A DNA stretch of 39,592 nucleotides. It comes from Desulfobacteraceae bacterium. GTDB lineage: Bacteria > Desulfobacterota > Desulfobacteria > Desulfobacterales > JACKCP01. The DNA is taken from positions 1-39,592 of the forward strand of contig JACKCP010000017.1 of NCBI GenBank assembly GCA_020633955.1, read 5' to 3'. Both the position numbers and the translations under genes were made by a program. Every line of letters starts with the position of its first letter. Positions within the stretch are counted from its first letter, which is position 1. The notes under the pieces were generated by a model, which saw only the letters and a program-made list of their open reading frames with translations, did not search any database and had not been told where the DNA came from. Shown piece by piece: positions 1-8,030 of this stretch.

Positions 1-36
1 AAACATTTTTAATGTTTAATTCTAAAAGGACATGAA

Positions 37-1302
37 ATGAGAAAAGTATATTTAAGTTTTTTAGGTGCAAACAACTATTCACCGGTCATATACTCACTGA
101 ATAACAAAAAAGCTTCAGAAACAAATTATGTTCAATGTGCAGAAATTGAACTTCTTGGAACCAATTACTTTGATATTCATTATTTTGTTGTTACCCCGAC
201 ATCAAAAGAAAAGCATATTGAAAACCTTAAAAAAAATCTTGAAAAGCTTGGGGTTAATAATTTTTCAATAATTGAAATTACAGAAGAACTTGAGGCAGAA
301 CACCAATGGACATGGTTTGAGGAAATTTTATCTAAAATCAATCAAAATGACTTTCTCACTGTTGACATGACCCATGGATTTAGAATCATTCCAATTGTTT
401 TTGCAACTGCAATAAATTTTCTCCAAAAAGCCAAAGGCATAACCCTTGAAGCTGTTTATTATGGAGCTTTTGAAAAAGACAAGGAGATAAGTCCAATTAT
501 TGATATGAAAGATTTTTATATAATAAATGAATGGGCTGATGCAGTTGGAAAGCTTATAGATGATGCAAATGCAGACAAGCTTGCTTTTTTATCTGAAAAT
601 ACTTCAGATAAAAAATTTGCAGAGCTAAATGACCCCAAAATTATAAATGCTCTAAATGATCTTACAAAAACAGTTAAAAATATTGATATTCAAAATATTA
701 GTGCAAAAGCTGATAAAGCTTTAAGCCTGATAAAGGAAAAAGCATCCGGTACAAAAGAATCATCATCAATTCTTCTTAAACTTGTTATTGATAAATTTGT
801 AAGTCTTACAACGAAAGAACCTTTAAGCGGAAATTATGACCTTAATTATTTCAAAATGCAGCTTGAAATTATAAAACTTCTTCTTAATCACAAGTTATTT
901 ATGCAGGCCTATACTGTAATGAGGGAGTTTATCGGCTCAATTGGAATAATTGAAATTAAAAAATCAAAAACAAATACAGCAAAAGGGAGAAAACAAAGAA
1001 AAAAAGCAGATGTTTTTGTAAATATGCTTGTATATACAGAAGATGAATGGAAATTTAATAACAAAGAAAAAGAATACATTGAAAAAATAATGCCACTTTA
1101 CACTAAAATTAAATCAAACGGCATTGAAAATAAATTAAGAAATTTTTGTAATGAACTGACAGATTACAGAAACGGATTTGACCATGCATGGACTGGAAAA
1201 GCTGGACAATTTGAAGATATTGAAGAAAAAGGGTACTTTTTTTATGAGCAATTAAAAGAAATTATTAATAAGCTTGAAAGTGAAAAAATTTTAGCAAATT
1301 AA
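37..1302 (+). CDS. CARF-HEPN ribonuclease, Csx1/TM1812-like
   Basis: Probable ancillary ribonuclease of type III CRISPR immunity: the N-terminal CARF domain would bind cyclic oligoadenylate and switch on the C-terminal HEPN RNase. Seen: a Rossmann-like N-terminal part with the CARF signature D-M-T-H-G-F-R at residues 110-116 (the D-x-THG-x-R motif of the TM1812/Csx1/Csx2 families), a helical middle and C-terminal half, and a HEPN motif R-X4-H at R378-H383 inside DYRNGFDH. The 421-aa length is normal for the family. The start is set by AAAAGGA about 6 bases upstream. No cas10, cas6 or CRISPR array is visible; such a locus could lie left of the window, or the gene may stand alone. It converges on the DprA-like gene with only 14 bp between the stops. 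The fold assignment is well supported; the ligand is inferred from the family. Confidence 0.85.
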   Translation: MRKVYLSFLGANNYSPVIYSLNNKKASETNYVQCAEIELLGTNYFDIHYFVVTPTSKEKHIENLKKNLEKLGVNNFSIIEITEELEAEHQWTWFEEILSKINQNDFLTVDMTHGFRIIPIVFATAINFLQKAKGITLEAVYYGAFEKDKEISPIIDMKDFYIINEWADAVGKLIDDANADKLAFLSENTSDKKFAELNDPKIINALNDLTKTVKNIDIQNISAKADKALSLIKEKASGTKESSSILLKLVIDKFVSLTTKEPLSGNYDLNYFKMQLEIIKLLLNHKLFMQAYTVMREFIGSIGIIEIKKSKTNTAKGRKQRKKADVFVNMLVYTEDEWKFNNKEKEYIEKIMPLYTKIKSNGIENKLRNFCNELTDYRNGFDHAWTGKAGQFEDIEEKGYFFYEQLKEIINKLESEKILAN

Positions 1303-1316
1303 TATTTTCTCAATCC

Positions 1317-2297
1317 TCATATCAAATCAAACAAACTCATCTGAACAGGCTCTTTGCTTTTTTTGAGTGACATTAATTTTTTAACAGAGGCAACAAGATT
1401 TTTTTTAGTTATAACAAATAGCTCTTTATCATCATTAATCAATTGTCTGTTTAAATCATATTTTGGGTTATCACAATCAGACTCTAAATCATAAATTACA
1501 GCCCTTGGAATTGAATAATTCAGTGCATAACCCATTGCAAGCCTTGAACCGCTGTCATTACCAAGATTATTTTTTGCATAACTTGCAGAAAGTACAACTG
1601 CATCACTGAATAACGCCTGAAGTCTGTCCCTTTCCTGATATCTTCCCCTTAATTCCAGTTGGGATTTTGCTTCTTCATAATATTCTGTAACAAGCAAGCC
1701 CGATTTTTTAACAATTTCATCTGCAAGGTCTTTATTTGCAGAGGGTAAAATATTATTTAAAGTTCCCGGCAAAACTGCTATTGTCTTTCCATTTAAAGCA
1801 AGAGTCTGTTTATGTGCTATTGTATCGCATCCAAAAGCAAGACCGCTCAAAATAGCAGCACCATTTTTAACAAATTCAGAAACAACTTCACGCTCTGAAT
1901 TTTCAATATTTTTGTCAGGCTCAAGCAAACCAATAACTGCAATATTTTTATTATCCTCAGCCAGCAAGTTTATATCACCACGATAAAATAAATAAATCGG
2001 CTGTTCGCTGTTTTTTACCCTGCCTCTGTGTATGGGGAAACAATTATCACCAATTGCAGTAAAACCATCAGCAAAACCATCAAGCTTTTTCAATTTTTGT
2101 ATTAAGATTGCTTTATTCTTTTCAAATTCCTCAATTGTTACAGGATATTCTTCCTTTGAGTATTTATTTATCAATGAAACAATTGCATCAACTTTTTCAT
2201 TCCCCTTAAAATGCTTTATAATCCAGGCTCTGCCTATTCCCTTGTAATTTTTTGCAGTTAGAATATTAATGGCATTTTCAGTATATTTCATTTTCAT
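1317..2297 (-). CDS. DprA/Smf-like SLOG-domain protein, defence type
   Basis: DprA-like protein of 326 aa. Seen: a short helical N-terminal region, then a DprA/Smf Rossmann domain with AVIG near residue 120, the hallmark SGLAFGCDTIAH (canonical SGLA-x-GID-x-x-AH), TIAVLPG, and a diverged GRYQERDRLQALFSDAVVLSA stretch where DprA has RNRIIAGLSD. It ends in a peptide-like tail (PVQMSLFDLI). A housekeeping DprA loads RecA on incoming DNA. The partner PRTase gene, 13 bp upstream in the same direction, points instead to the defence subset in which a DprA-like protein pairs with a phosphoribosyltransferase; as I recall, ShosTA has a PRTase toxin and a DprA-like antitoxin. AAGGA lies 9 bases before the ATG. 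The role in defence is inferred from context. Confidence 0.8.
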   Translation of the reverse strand: MKMKYTENAINILTAKNYKGIGRAWIIKHFKGNEKVDAIVSLINKYSKEEYPVTIEEFEKNKAILIQKLKKLDGFADGFTAIGDNCFPIHRGRVKNSEQPIYLFYRGDINLLAEDNKNIAVIGLLEPDKNIENSEREVVSEFVKNGAAILSGLAFGCDTIAHKQTLALNGKTIAVLPGTLNNILPSANKDLADEIVKKSGLLVTEYYEEAKSQLELRGRYQERDRLQALFSDAVVLSASYAKNNLGNDSGSRLAMGYALNYSIPRAVIYDLESDCDNPKYDLNRQLINDDKELFVITKKNLVASVKKLMSLKKSKEPVQMSLFDLI

Positions 2298-2310
2298 TAA
2301 CTTTTTATCC

Positions 2311-2940
2311 TTAATATGATTTTAACTTTGTTCTTGCAGCTGCATAAAATGTTACAGATTTTGCACCTCTATCCAGTAAGGCTTGAATAGCATCTTCATC
2401 AATATTAACAGTTCTTGTATAAATATCATCTATTAGCAAAATATCCCTTTTGAAAATATCCTTTGAAAAAATACAAGTATCTTTTGTAATTCCAGGATAT
2501 GGCATTGGTCCATCATTATTGTAACTGAGCGGCATATTTGCCTTACAAAGATGAGTTGTTTTTGTATTAAAATTTCTGACAATATAATCTGTACCATCAA
2601 AAAAGCCGCTTAAACTTCTTGAAACTTTTTTGACAAAAAATTTAAACAGCATTTGGTTCTGAGAATAGCCAGCTTGTGCCTTTGCTCTTGGAACAACACA
2701 AATTGTAAGTGTTTTAAACCTCATTATTTCCAAAATTTGAGGTAAATCCTGAAATAAAACCTCTGTCAGTTTTTTACCAGCAATATTTAATTTTTCAATG
2801 GATGCGTTATTAAAAGTATTTTTTAGCTCATTGATATAATCTGGATTGCCGGGATTTTTATATCTTATGTAGTCAGTATGATAAAAAGCATTAATATTTC
2901 TGCTGAGATAATTATTTTTTTCAATAGTAAATTTATGCAT
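2311..2940 (-). CDS. Phosphoribosyltransferase-fold protein (ComF/ShosT-like)
   Basis: A 209-aa type I phosphoribosyltransferase-like protein. Seen: the PRPP-binding region DILLIDDIYTRTVNIDEDA at about residues 166-184, with the two acidic residues D171-D172 after a hydrophobic strand, then AIQALLDRGAKSVTFYAAART as the following helix and strand. An upstream strand VVPRAKAQAGYSQNQ (about 83-96) matches the place of the first PRTase strand in ComF-like proteins. The usual DDxxTTG is DDIYTRTV here, so the PRPP loop is altered. It lies 13 bp ahead of the DprA-like gene and behind a HAD gene on the same strand. In such pairs the PRTase may be the toxic effector and the DprA-like protein the restraint. 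Substrate unknown. Confidence 0.75.
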   Translation of the reverse strand: MHKFTIEKNNYLSRNINAFYHTDYIRYKNPGNPDYINELKNTFNNASIEKLNIAGKKLTEVLFQDLPQILEIMRFKTLTICVVPRAKAQAGYSQNQMLFKFFVKKVSRSLSGFFDGTDYIVRNFNTKTTHLCKANMPLSYNNDGPMPYPGITKDTCIFSKDIFKRDILLIDDIYTRTVNIDEDAIQALLDRGAKSVTFYAAARTKLKSY

Positions 2941-3047
2941 CTCAATCCTTTTTCATTTGTCATATTCATAATGATGGACAAAATGGTCTTTATACCCGCA
3001 CGCACCAGCTGCAGAAAAAAATTATTCATTACTTTTATTCATAAATA

Positions 3048-3244
3048 CCTGAGTTAAGCGTTTCATATTTTTAAATCTATAAATTTCATATGATTTGAGC
3101 ATATTAAATTTAAAGACATTAAAACCCTGCGGGCTTTCCACTTTTGCCTCATCTTATGGGTTAAAATGCATCACGCATAGCAAAAGTATAGCCTGATACG
3201 ATTTGCCGTTATATGCACCAAATTTGAAAATCGCTCATTTCAGG
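3048..3244. repeat. MITE-like element, copy A
   Basis: A 197-bp element matched by a second copy of exactly 197 bp at 20024-20220. The ends are imperfect 13-bp inverted repeats (CCTGAGTTAAGCG at the left; the right end reads CCTGAAATGAGCG on the other strand). The flanks carry a 5-bp direct repeat AAATA (3043-3047 and 3245-3249), which fits a target-site duplication. The right half, including a 33-bp block from about 3166 that is identical in the two copies, is the best conserved. The left half has lost the perfect hairpin of copy B. No ORF lies inside. Its right end overlaps the last codon of the HAD gene. Confidence 0.85.
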
Positions 3245-3860
3245 AAATACTTACATTTTTAATATTTTCACAAGGGATACCGCAGTTAATAGCATTGTTG
3301 ATTTCAGACTTATCATTTTCAAAAACAAAAACCGAATCTGGCAAAGTTTTTAAATTTGACAATGCAGTTAAATATTTATTGTCATTTTTATAATTATTAT
3401 GAAAAAAACTAAAACTGAAAAAGTTATTAAGTCCATAAAATTTTATAGTCATCAAGGCCCTGTCTTTACGGCAATTGGTTACTAAAACGGTTTGATTGGT
3501 TTTGGAATATTTTTTTAAAATATCAGCAACACTTGTATTTAATTGAGTTTTGCATAAATTTTTTTCATAATTTTCATTTTTAAGCTGAATTATTCTTTTA
3601 TACTCATTGCAAGTTAAATTTGGCATTATCCTTTCAAGCATATTTCTATCAAACCTTGAATTAAAGCAGTAATCCATACTAATATCCTGGCCTGTTACTT
3701 CTTTTACTGCTTTTTGGTATGATAAAAAATTTGAAAAATCTGTATCAACCAAAGTACCGTCCAAATCAAACAACAAAATATCTTCTGTCTTAATTCTCAA
3801 ATCAGAATTTTTTATAAATTTAATTGTTTTTTTAGTCATGCCTAAGGTTACGGCGTTCAT
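3240..3860 (-). CDS. HAD-superfamily hydrolase (phosphatase-like)
   Basis: A 206-aa HAD hydrolase. Seen: motif I FDLDGTLVDTD with nucleophile D32 and acid D34, a helical cap (about 42-110), motif II at VLVTN (about 125), a basic motif III region, and a motif IV strand VFVFENDKSEI (about 178). The stop codon is provided by the terminal CCTGA of the MITE at 3048-3244. If the element is removed in thought, leaving one AAATA, the frame would end three codons on as ...VSIYE-stop, so only the last residue has changed and the fold should be whole. Start uncertain: ATG at 3860 has no clear ribosome site, and a second in-frame ATG lies at 3839. Without the MITE it would sit roughly 100 bp ahead of the PRTase gene, suggesting a HAD-PRTase-DprA operon. 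Substrate unknown. Confidence 0.75.
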   Translation of the reverse strand: MNAVTLGMTKKTIKFIKNSDLRIKTEDILLFDLDGTLVDTDFSNFLSYQKAVKEVTGQDISMDYCFNSRFDRNMLERIMPNLTCNEYKRIIQLKNENYEKNLCKTQLNTSVADILKKYSKTNQTVLVTNCRKDRALMTIKFYGLNNFFSFSFFHNNYKNDNKYLTALSNLKTLPDSVFVFENDKSEINNAINCGIPCENIKNVSIS

Positions 3861-4072
3861 ATAAAATATTTCAAAATTATTTTAATACAAAAAATCTCCA
3901 ATCATCAATTTGGGCAGATTTACAATAAAAAAAAACAAAAAGAAGTTGTTAGGCATATACTAAAAAAAAATGTATAACCTGATTAACCAGACCGGTTTCA
4001 TGTACGGATAAGGTTTGGCATGTGAGTTAAACTGACAGATTTTATTCATACACATAAAATGAAAGTAATTTA

Positions 4073-5323
4073 ATGATATTTGAGAATTATCAAATCAATA
4101 CAGTTTTAAAAAAAAATCTGGCCGATCAGGGCCTGAAACGTCCAACCGATATTCAATACAAGGCAATTCCCTCCATTTTAAATGATGAGGATGTACTGGC
4201 AATTGCACAGACAGGAACAGGTAAAACTCTTGCATTTGCTATTCCTGTTATCCACAAGACAATACAGGCAAAGACACAACGTAAACAAAAGGGAATCCAT
4301 GCTATTGTCATGGTGCCCACCAGGGAACTTGCGGCCCAGATCCACGGGGTATTTTCAGCTCTTTGCAAAAACACCCGTGTCATTCCACTTGGGATTTACG
4401 GTGGAGTGGAACAGGATTTTCAGATAAATCAACTGCAAACAGGAGTAGATATTCTGATTGCCACTCCTGGACGCATGTTTGATCTGATCAGCCAAAAGGC
4501 AATTGATGTAAACAACGTACGCATACTGGTTTTGGATGAGGCGGATCAGATGCTGGACCGCGGGTTTCTATACGACATACAATCAATCAAGCGACATTTG
4601 AAACAACGTCATCAGACTCTGTTTTTTTCTGCTACAATAAATAAAGATATAAAAAAACTTGCCTTTTCACAGGTAAAATCAACTGCAATAAGAATACAGA
4701 TTTCACCAAATGATCCGGTCTCAAAAAATATTTCCCACTATGTTATTGATGTGGAAATGGATGACAAACGTTTTTTCCTTAGAAGTTTTATCCGTGACCA
4801 TGAGAATGCGAGAATTATGGTCTTTGTAAGAACAACGGTCAGGGCAGACCGTGTGGCAAAGGCATTGGAACGCGGTGGAATAACAGCTTTAACCATACAT
4901 GGCAAAAAAGATCAGACAGAAAGACTTGCTGTGATGGAGGCATTTAAAAGCGGTTCTGAAAATATACTTATTGCCACAGATGTTTCTGCAAGGGGAATTG
5001 ATATTCCAAATGTGGATTATGTAATCAATTATGATCTGCCTGATCAAAAAGAGGTTTATGTCCACCGGGTGGGCCGGACTGGACGAGGACGTTCAAAAGG
5101 CACTGCAATATCATTTTGCAGCATGGGGGAAAAAGAACTGCTGTCAGAAATTGAAAATTTCATCACAAAGCCTGTAGAAAAAATACACATTACCAAAAAT
5201 GATTATTCTTTCACTGTTGAGGTTTCAGATGCTCACCAGGATATTCAGGATATGATCAGAGCAAATGAGGAATGGAATAAAAATCGGCGCAAAAAAAGAT
5301 CAAACAGAAAAAAGAAGCAATAA
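4073..5323 (+). CDS. DEAD-box ATP-dependent RNA helicase (RhlE-like)
   Basis: A cytoplasmic RNA helicase of 416 aa, probably for ribosome assembly, mRNA turnover or cold adaptation. All family motifs are seen in order: Q motif (GLKRPTDIQ), Walker A AQTGTGKT, PTRELAAQ, TPGR, DEAD in VLDEADQML, SAT in FFSAT, and in the second RecA-like domain ARGID and HRVGRTGR. The C-terminus is a short basic tail rich in R and K, as in RhlE/CsdA relatives. By eye the codons are richer in G and C than in the neighbouring genes. The 212-bp upstream spacer holds a mixed-composition stretch at about 3975-4035 that I could not assign. The ribosome site before ATG 4073 is weak (GAAAG). It stands alone, divergent from the HAD gene. 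Confidence 0.95.
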   Translation: MIFENYQINTVLKKNLADQGLKRPTDIQYKAIPSILNDEDVLAIAQTGTGKTLAFAIPVIHKTIQAKTQRKQKGIHAIVMVPTRELAAQIHGVFSALCKNTRVIPLGIYGGVEQDFQINQLQTGVDILIATPGRMFDLISQKAIDVNNVRILVLDEADQMLDRGFLYDIQSIKRHLKQRHQTLFFSATINKDIKKLAFSQVKSTAIRIQISPNDPVSKNISHYVIDVEMDDKRFFLRSFIRDHENARIMVFVRTTVRADRVAKALERGGITALTIHGKKDQTERLAVMEAFKSGSENILIATDVSARGIDIPNVDYVINYDLPDQKEVYVHRVGRTGRGRSKGTAISFCSMGEKELLSEIENFITKPVEKIHITKNDYSFTVEVSDAHQDIQDMIRANEEWNKNRRKKRSNRKKKQ

Positions 5324-5404
5324 ACCCATTTAAATGGTGGCTGACCATTGAGCTCTGTAATTGGTAAATTCTGACATAAGACTTTAATTACAGGATGAGG
5401 TTTT

Positions 5405-5650
5405 ATGAAAAATAAAATACCACCAAAAAGAACAAATAAAACTGCAGCAACACTTACATTGATATGTGTTGCTGCAAACATTCCTTTATTAATTTTTATT
5501 ATTTTCGGTCCAAAAGAGGGAATGGGGGAATTGGGTATTCTATTCCCCTGGCTGCTTACAGGATTTGTCAATATTACTCTTGTTATTCCGGCTGTTTTGT
5601 TTGCGAAGTATTCCGGCACAAATAAAACCAATTTTTTCATAAAAAATTAA
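5405..5650 (+). CDS. Small two-helix membrane protein, unknown function
   Basis: An 81-aa protein with a basic N-terminus (KNKIPPKRTNK), two hydrophobic segments (about residues 14-34 and 45-66) joined by a short polar loop, and a polar C-terminus, so a two-helix hairpin in the inner membrane. The start is supported by GGATGAGG 4-5 bases upstream. I recognise no family. It lies between the helicase and msrAB in the same direction, with 81 and 133 bp spacers, so it may have its own transcript. Confidence 0.6.
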   Translation: MKNKIPPKRTNKTAATLTLICVAANIPLLIFIIFGPKEGMGELGILFPWLLTGFVNITLVIPAVLFAKYSGTNKTNFFIKN

Positions 5651-5783
5651 AGGAACCTGTTGGCACAAAAGCTTGGAAGCCCCTGTATGCAGGAGTTTAA
5701 ATCACTAAATAAACCCTGGTATTTTTTTCATTTTCTTTTATTTTTTCAAATAGTGCATAAAATATTAAAAAAGGAGAAAAAAT

Positions 5784-6857
5784 ATGAATACGTTTAAATT
5801 TTTTTTATTTTTTTTAATTATTTTATCCTATCCAAAAATATCTTCTGCAGAAGAACAAAAATATGAGGTGAAAAAAATGACTGAAAAATATAAAACTGCC
5901 GCATTTGCAGGGGGCTGCTTCTGGTGCATTGAGCATGCTTTTCACAATTTACCCGGAGTTAACGAGGTTGTTTCAGGTTATATGGGAGGAACAATCGAAA
6001 ACCCGACATATGAAGAAGTATCCTCAGGCAAATCAGGACACCTTGAAACAGTTCTCATCAAATACGATCCTGAGTTGACAGACTATGAAAAACTCATGGA
6101 TTTTTTCTTTATTCAAATTGATCCTACAGACAATGGAGGCTCTTTTGCTGATAGGGGCCCACAGTACAGACCAGCAGTTTTTTACAAAACAATGGATGAA
6201 AAAAAAGCTGCTGAAAAAAAAATAAATGACCTCAATATGTCCGGGCTTTATGATAAACCTGTTGCAGCTGAATTGATTCCATATACAAAATTTTACCCTG
6301 CTGAAGATTATCACCAGGAATATCACCTGAAAAATCCTTTGAGATACAAACTGTATAAAAAAAATTCAGGCCGTGAAAACTATACAAATGCAATCAAGGA
6401 AAAAATTGCTGTTAAGCAGAAAAAACAATTTTACAGCAAAGAAAAATTAAAAGAAAAGCTTACTCAAATCCAGTATGATGTTACACAAAATGAAGCTACA
6501 GAACCTCCTTTTAATAATGAATATTACAATCATAAAGAAAAGGGAATTTATGTTGATGTAGTTTCAGAAGAACCTCTTTTTTCTTCAGAGGACAAATTTG
6601 ATTCCGGTTCAGGGTGGCCTTCATTTACAAAGCCTGTGTCTTTTGATGCAGTTTATGAAAAAAAAGACAGCAAACTTTTCATGCAGAGAACTGAGGTGAG
6701 AAGTACATCTTCTGACTCACACCTTGGACACGTTTTCAATGACGGTCCAAAACCACTTGGCCTTAGATACTGCATAAATTCTGCTTCTCTCAAATTTATT
6801 CCATTTGATAAACTTGATGAAAATAATCTTTCCAGGTACAAAAATCTTTTCAACTGA
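5784..6857 (+). CDS. msrAB: Secreted MsrA-MsrB methionine sulfoxide reductase fusion
   Basis: Repairs oxidised protein methionine: the MsrA half reduces the S-sulfoxide and the MsrB half the R-sulfoxide. Seen: a signal peptide (1-22, cleavage near SSA-EE), an MsrA domain (about 38-190) with GGCFWC and catalytic C45, a lysine-rich linker (about 195-225), and an MsrB domain with GSGWPSF, HLGHVFNDGP and RYCINSASL holding catalytic C330. The two CxxC zinc pairs of many MsrB proteins are missing (VDVV and STSS stand in their places), so this is the zinc-free type. The 357-aa length fits a two-domain enzyme; there is no N-terminal thioredoxin-like domain as in PilB. AAGGAG lies 7-8 bases before the ATG. 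A second start at 5877 may give a cytoplasmic form. Confidence 0.95.
   Translation: MNTFKFFLFFLIILSYPKISSAEEQKYEVKKMTEKYKTAAFAGGCFWCIEHAFHNLPGVNEVVSGYMGGTIENPTYEEVSSGKSGHLETVLIKYDPELTDYEKLMDFFFIQIDPTDNGGSFADRGPQYRPAVFYKTMDEKKAAEKKINDLNMSGLYDKPVAAELIPYTKFYPAEDYHQEYHLKNPLRYKLYKKNSGRENYTNAIKEKIAVKQKKQFYSKEKLKEKLTQIQYDVTQNEATEPPFNNEYYNHKEKGIYVDVVSEEPLFSSEDKFDSGSGWPSFTKPVSFDAVYEKKDSKLFMQRTEVRSTSSDSHLGHVFNDGPKPLGLRYCINSASLKFIPFDKLDENNLSRYKNLFN
5865..5879 (+). promoter_or_regulatory. Internal ribosome binding site and ATG in msrAB
   Basis: Inside msrAB, GAGGTG (5865-5870) is followed after six A residues by an in-frame ATG at 5877. Starting there gives a protein beginning MTEKYKTAAF, just ahead of the MsrA domain and without the signal peptide. 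The site is as good as the gene's own first ribosome site, so two products (exported and cytoplasmic) are plausible. Confidence 0.5.
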
Positions 6858-6884
6858 ATAACACAGTTTCACTCTTAAATTGCA

Positions 6885-6915
6885 TTTCTGACCTGGCCAG
6901 CGCCCGGGTCAGAAA
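6885..6915. terminator. Hairpin between convergent msrAB and lipA
   Basis: A perfect 9-bp stem TTTCTGACC / GGTCAGAAA (6885-6893 and 6907-6915) with a 13-nt GC-rich loop, 28 bp after the msrAB stop and about 100 bp after the lipA stop on the other strand. Neither side has a strong T run, so it is a weak terminator or an mRNA 3'-end structure serving both genes. Confidence 0.4.
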
Positions 6916-7016
6916 GCAGACTTAATCAGGTGGTTAACCAAAACTGCCTTGTATCCTGAAGGGTAAATATATAATGTTGCGTAAATAAACAAGAAATACC
7001 TGTTTTAATCCAATCA

Positions 7017-7916
7017 CTATTTATTGAGAGAAAACATCTCAAAAGCCTTGTAGGAACTTCTTACAAAAGGACCGGATGCAGCGCCTTTAAAACCAAGATT
7101 TTCACAAATTATTTTTATTTCTTCAAATTCTTCAGGAGTATAAAATTTTTCAACTCTAAGATGATTTGCTGAAGGCTGCAGATACTGTCCTATTGTAATA
7201 AAATCTGTACCGGTTTTTTTTATGTCTTTTATTGTATTTAAAAGTTCTTCCATTGTCTCTCCAAGACCTGCCATAAGTCCCGACTTGACATAGATATCCG
7301 GTCTTTTATTTTTGCAGTATGACAAAACCTTTAAAGACTGGTCATAATCTGCCATTGGTCTTGCTTTTTCATAGAGATTTTTTGCTGTTTCAACATTGTG
7401 ATTTAATACATCTGGATTTGCATTTAAAACTGTATCAAGAGCTTTTTCATTACCTTTAAAATCCGGGATAAGAACTTCAACAAAAACATTTTCAATATTT
7501 TTTTTAAGTTCATGAATAACTTCTGCAAACAGAAATGCACCCCCGTCTTCAAGGTCATCCCTTGTAACCGAAGTTACAACAACATATTTAAGCCCCATCT
7601 GTTTTGCAGCATAAGCAACTTTTTCAGGTTCGTCTTTGTCCACCGCCTCATTAAAGGACTGCTCTATTGCACAGAATTTACAGTTTCTTGTACACTTTTC
7701 ACCAAGAATAAGAAAAGTGGCAGTTCCTTTTGAGTAGCACTCAAACTGATTTGGACATTTTGCCTGTGAACATACAGTATGAAGTCCCCCCTTTTTTAAA
7801 AGAGACTTTATTTTTTCATATTCCGGTCCTGAGGGAAGAGGTTTTCTCAGCCATTTTGGTTTTGAAACCCTTATGCCCTGCTCTTTCAGCATTTTTCTTG
7901 AATGAGTTAGAGACAT
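7017..7916 (-). CDS. lipA: Lipoyl synthase
   Basis: Radical-SAM enzyme that inserts two sulfur atoms into octanoyl-GcvH (or another carrier) to make the lipoyl group. Seen: the LipA-specific auxiliary cluster motif C-X4-C-X5-C (CSQAKCPNQFEC), the radical-SAM motif CTRNCKFC (C-X3-C-X2-C), and the C-terminal GPFVRSSYKAFEMF with the cluster-binding serine. I place the start at 7916, not at the upstream in-frame ATG at 7997, because TAGGAGA sits 5-6 bases before it and the protein then begins MSLTHSRKM (299 aa), a normal length. It is the last gene of the leftward gcv-lip block, 114 bp after lipB, with a strong hairpin in that gap. Confidence 0.95.
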   Translation of the reverse strand: MSLTHSRKMLKEQGIRVSKPKWLRKPLPSGPEYEKIKSLLKKGGLHTVCSQAKCPNQFECYSKGTATFLILGEKCTRNCKFCAIEQSFNEAVDKDEPEKVAYAAKQMGLKYVVVTSVTRDDLEDGGAFLFAEVIHELKKNIENVFVEVLIPDFKGNEKALDTVLNANPDVLNHNVETAKNLYEKARPMADYDQSLKVLSYCKNKRPDIYVKSGLMAGLGETMEELLNTIKDIKKTGTDFITIGQYLQPSANHLRVEKFYTPEEFEEIKIICENLGFKGAASGPFVRSSYKAFEMFSLNK

Positions 7917-7934
7917 TTTTTCTCCTAAAATTGT

Positions 7935-7964
7935 TACAATCCCAAGCAGGAGTTTGGGATTGTA
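7935..7964 (-). other. Intercistronic hairpin ahead of lipA
   Basis: An 11-bp perfect stem (7935-7945 and 7954-7964; core ACAATCCCAA / TTGGGATTGT) with an 8-nt loop, in the lipB-lipA gap just upstream of the lipA ribosome site. There is no T run after it on the minus strand, so it is not a standard terminator. It could be a stability or processing element that sets lipA output, or it could control access to the ribosome site. Confidence 0.45.
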
Positions 7965-8030
7965 TGTAGAAATTAAATTTCCGAACAATAATTGCAAACC
8001 ACCAGAAAAAATCCGTTTATTGCAAATAAA

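Noticed and set aside
1..36. AAACATT / AATGTTT hairpin at the left edge as a terminator of an upstream gene
   Set aside because: Short, A/T-only in effect, and the upstream gene is not in the window.
3837..3955. GTTAGGC at 3949 with GCCTAAGG at 3840, looking like the two ends of an integron attC site
   Set aside because: The left box does not fit RYYYAAC and there are no complementary L boxes between them; it does not fold as an attC.
3970..4040. Mixed-composition stretch before the helicase gene, considered as a group II intron end or cold-shock leader
   Set aside because: No domain V-type hairpin and no conserved leader motif could be found; left unassigned.
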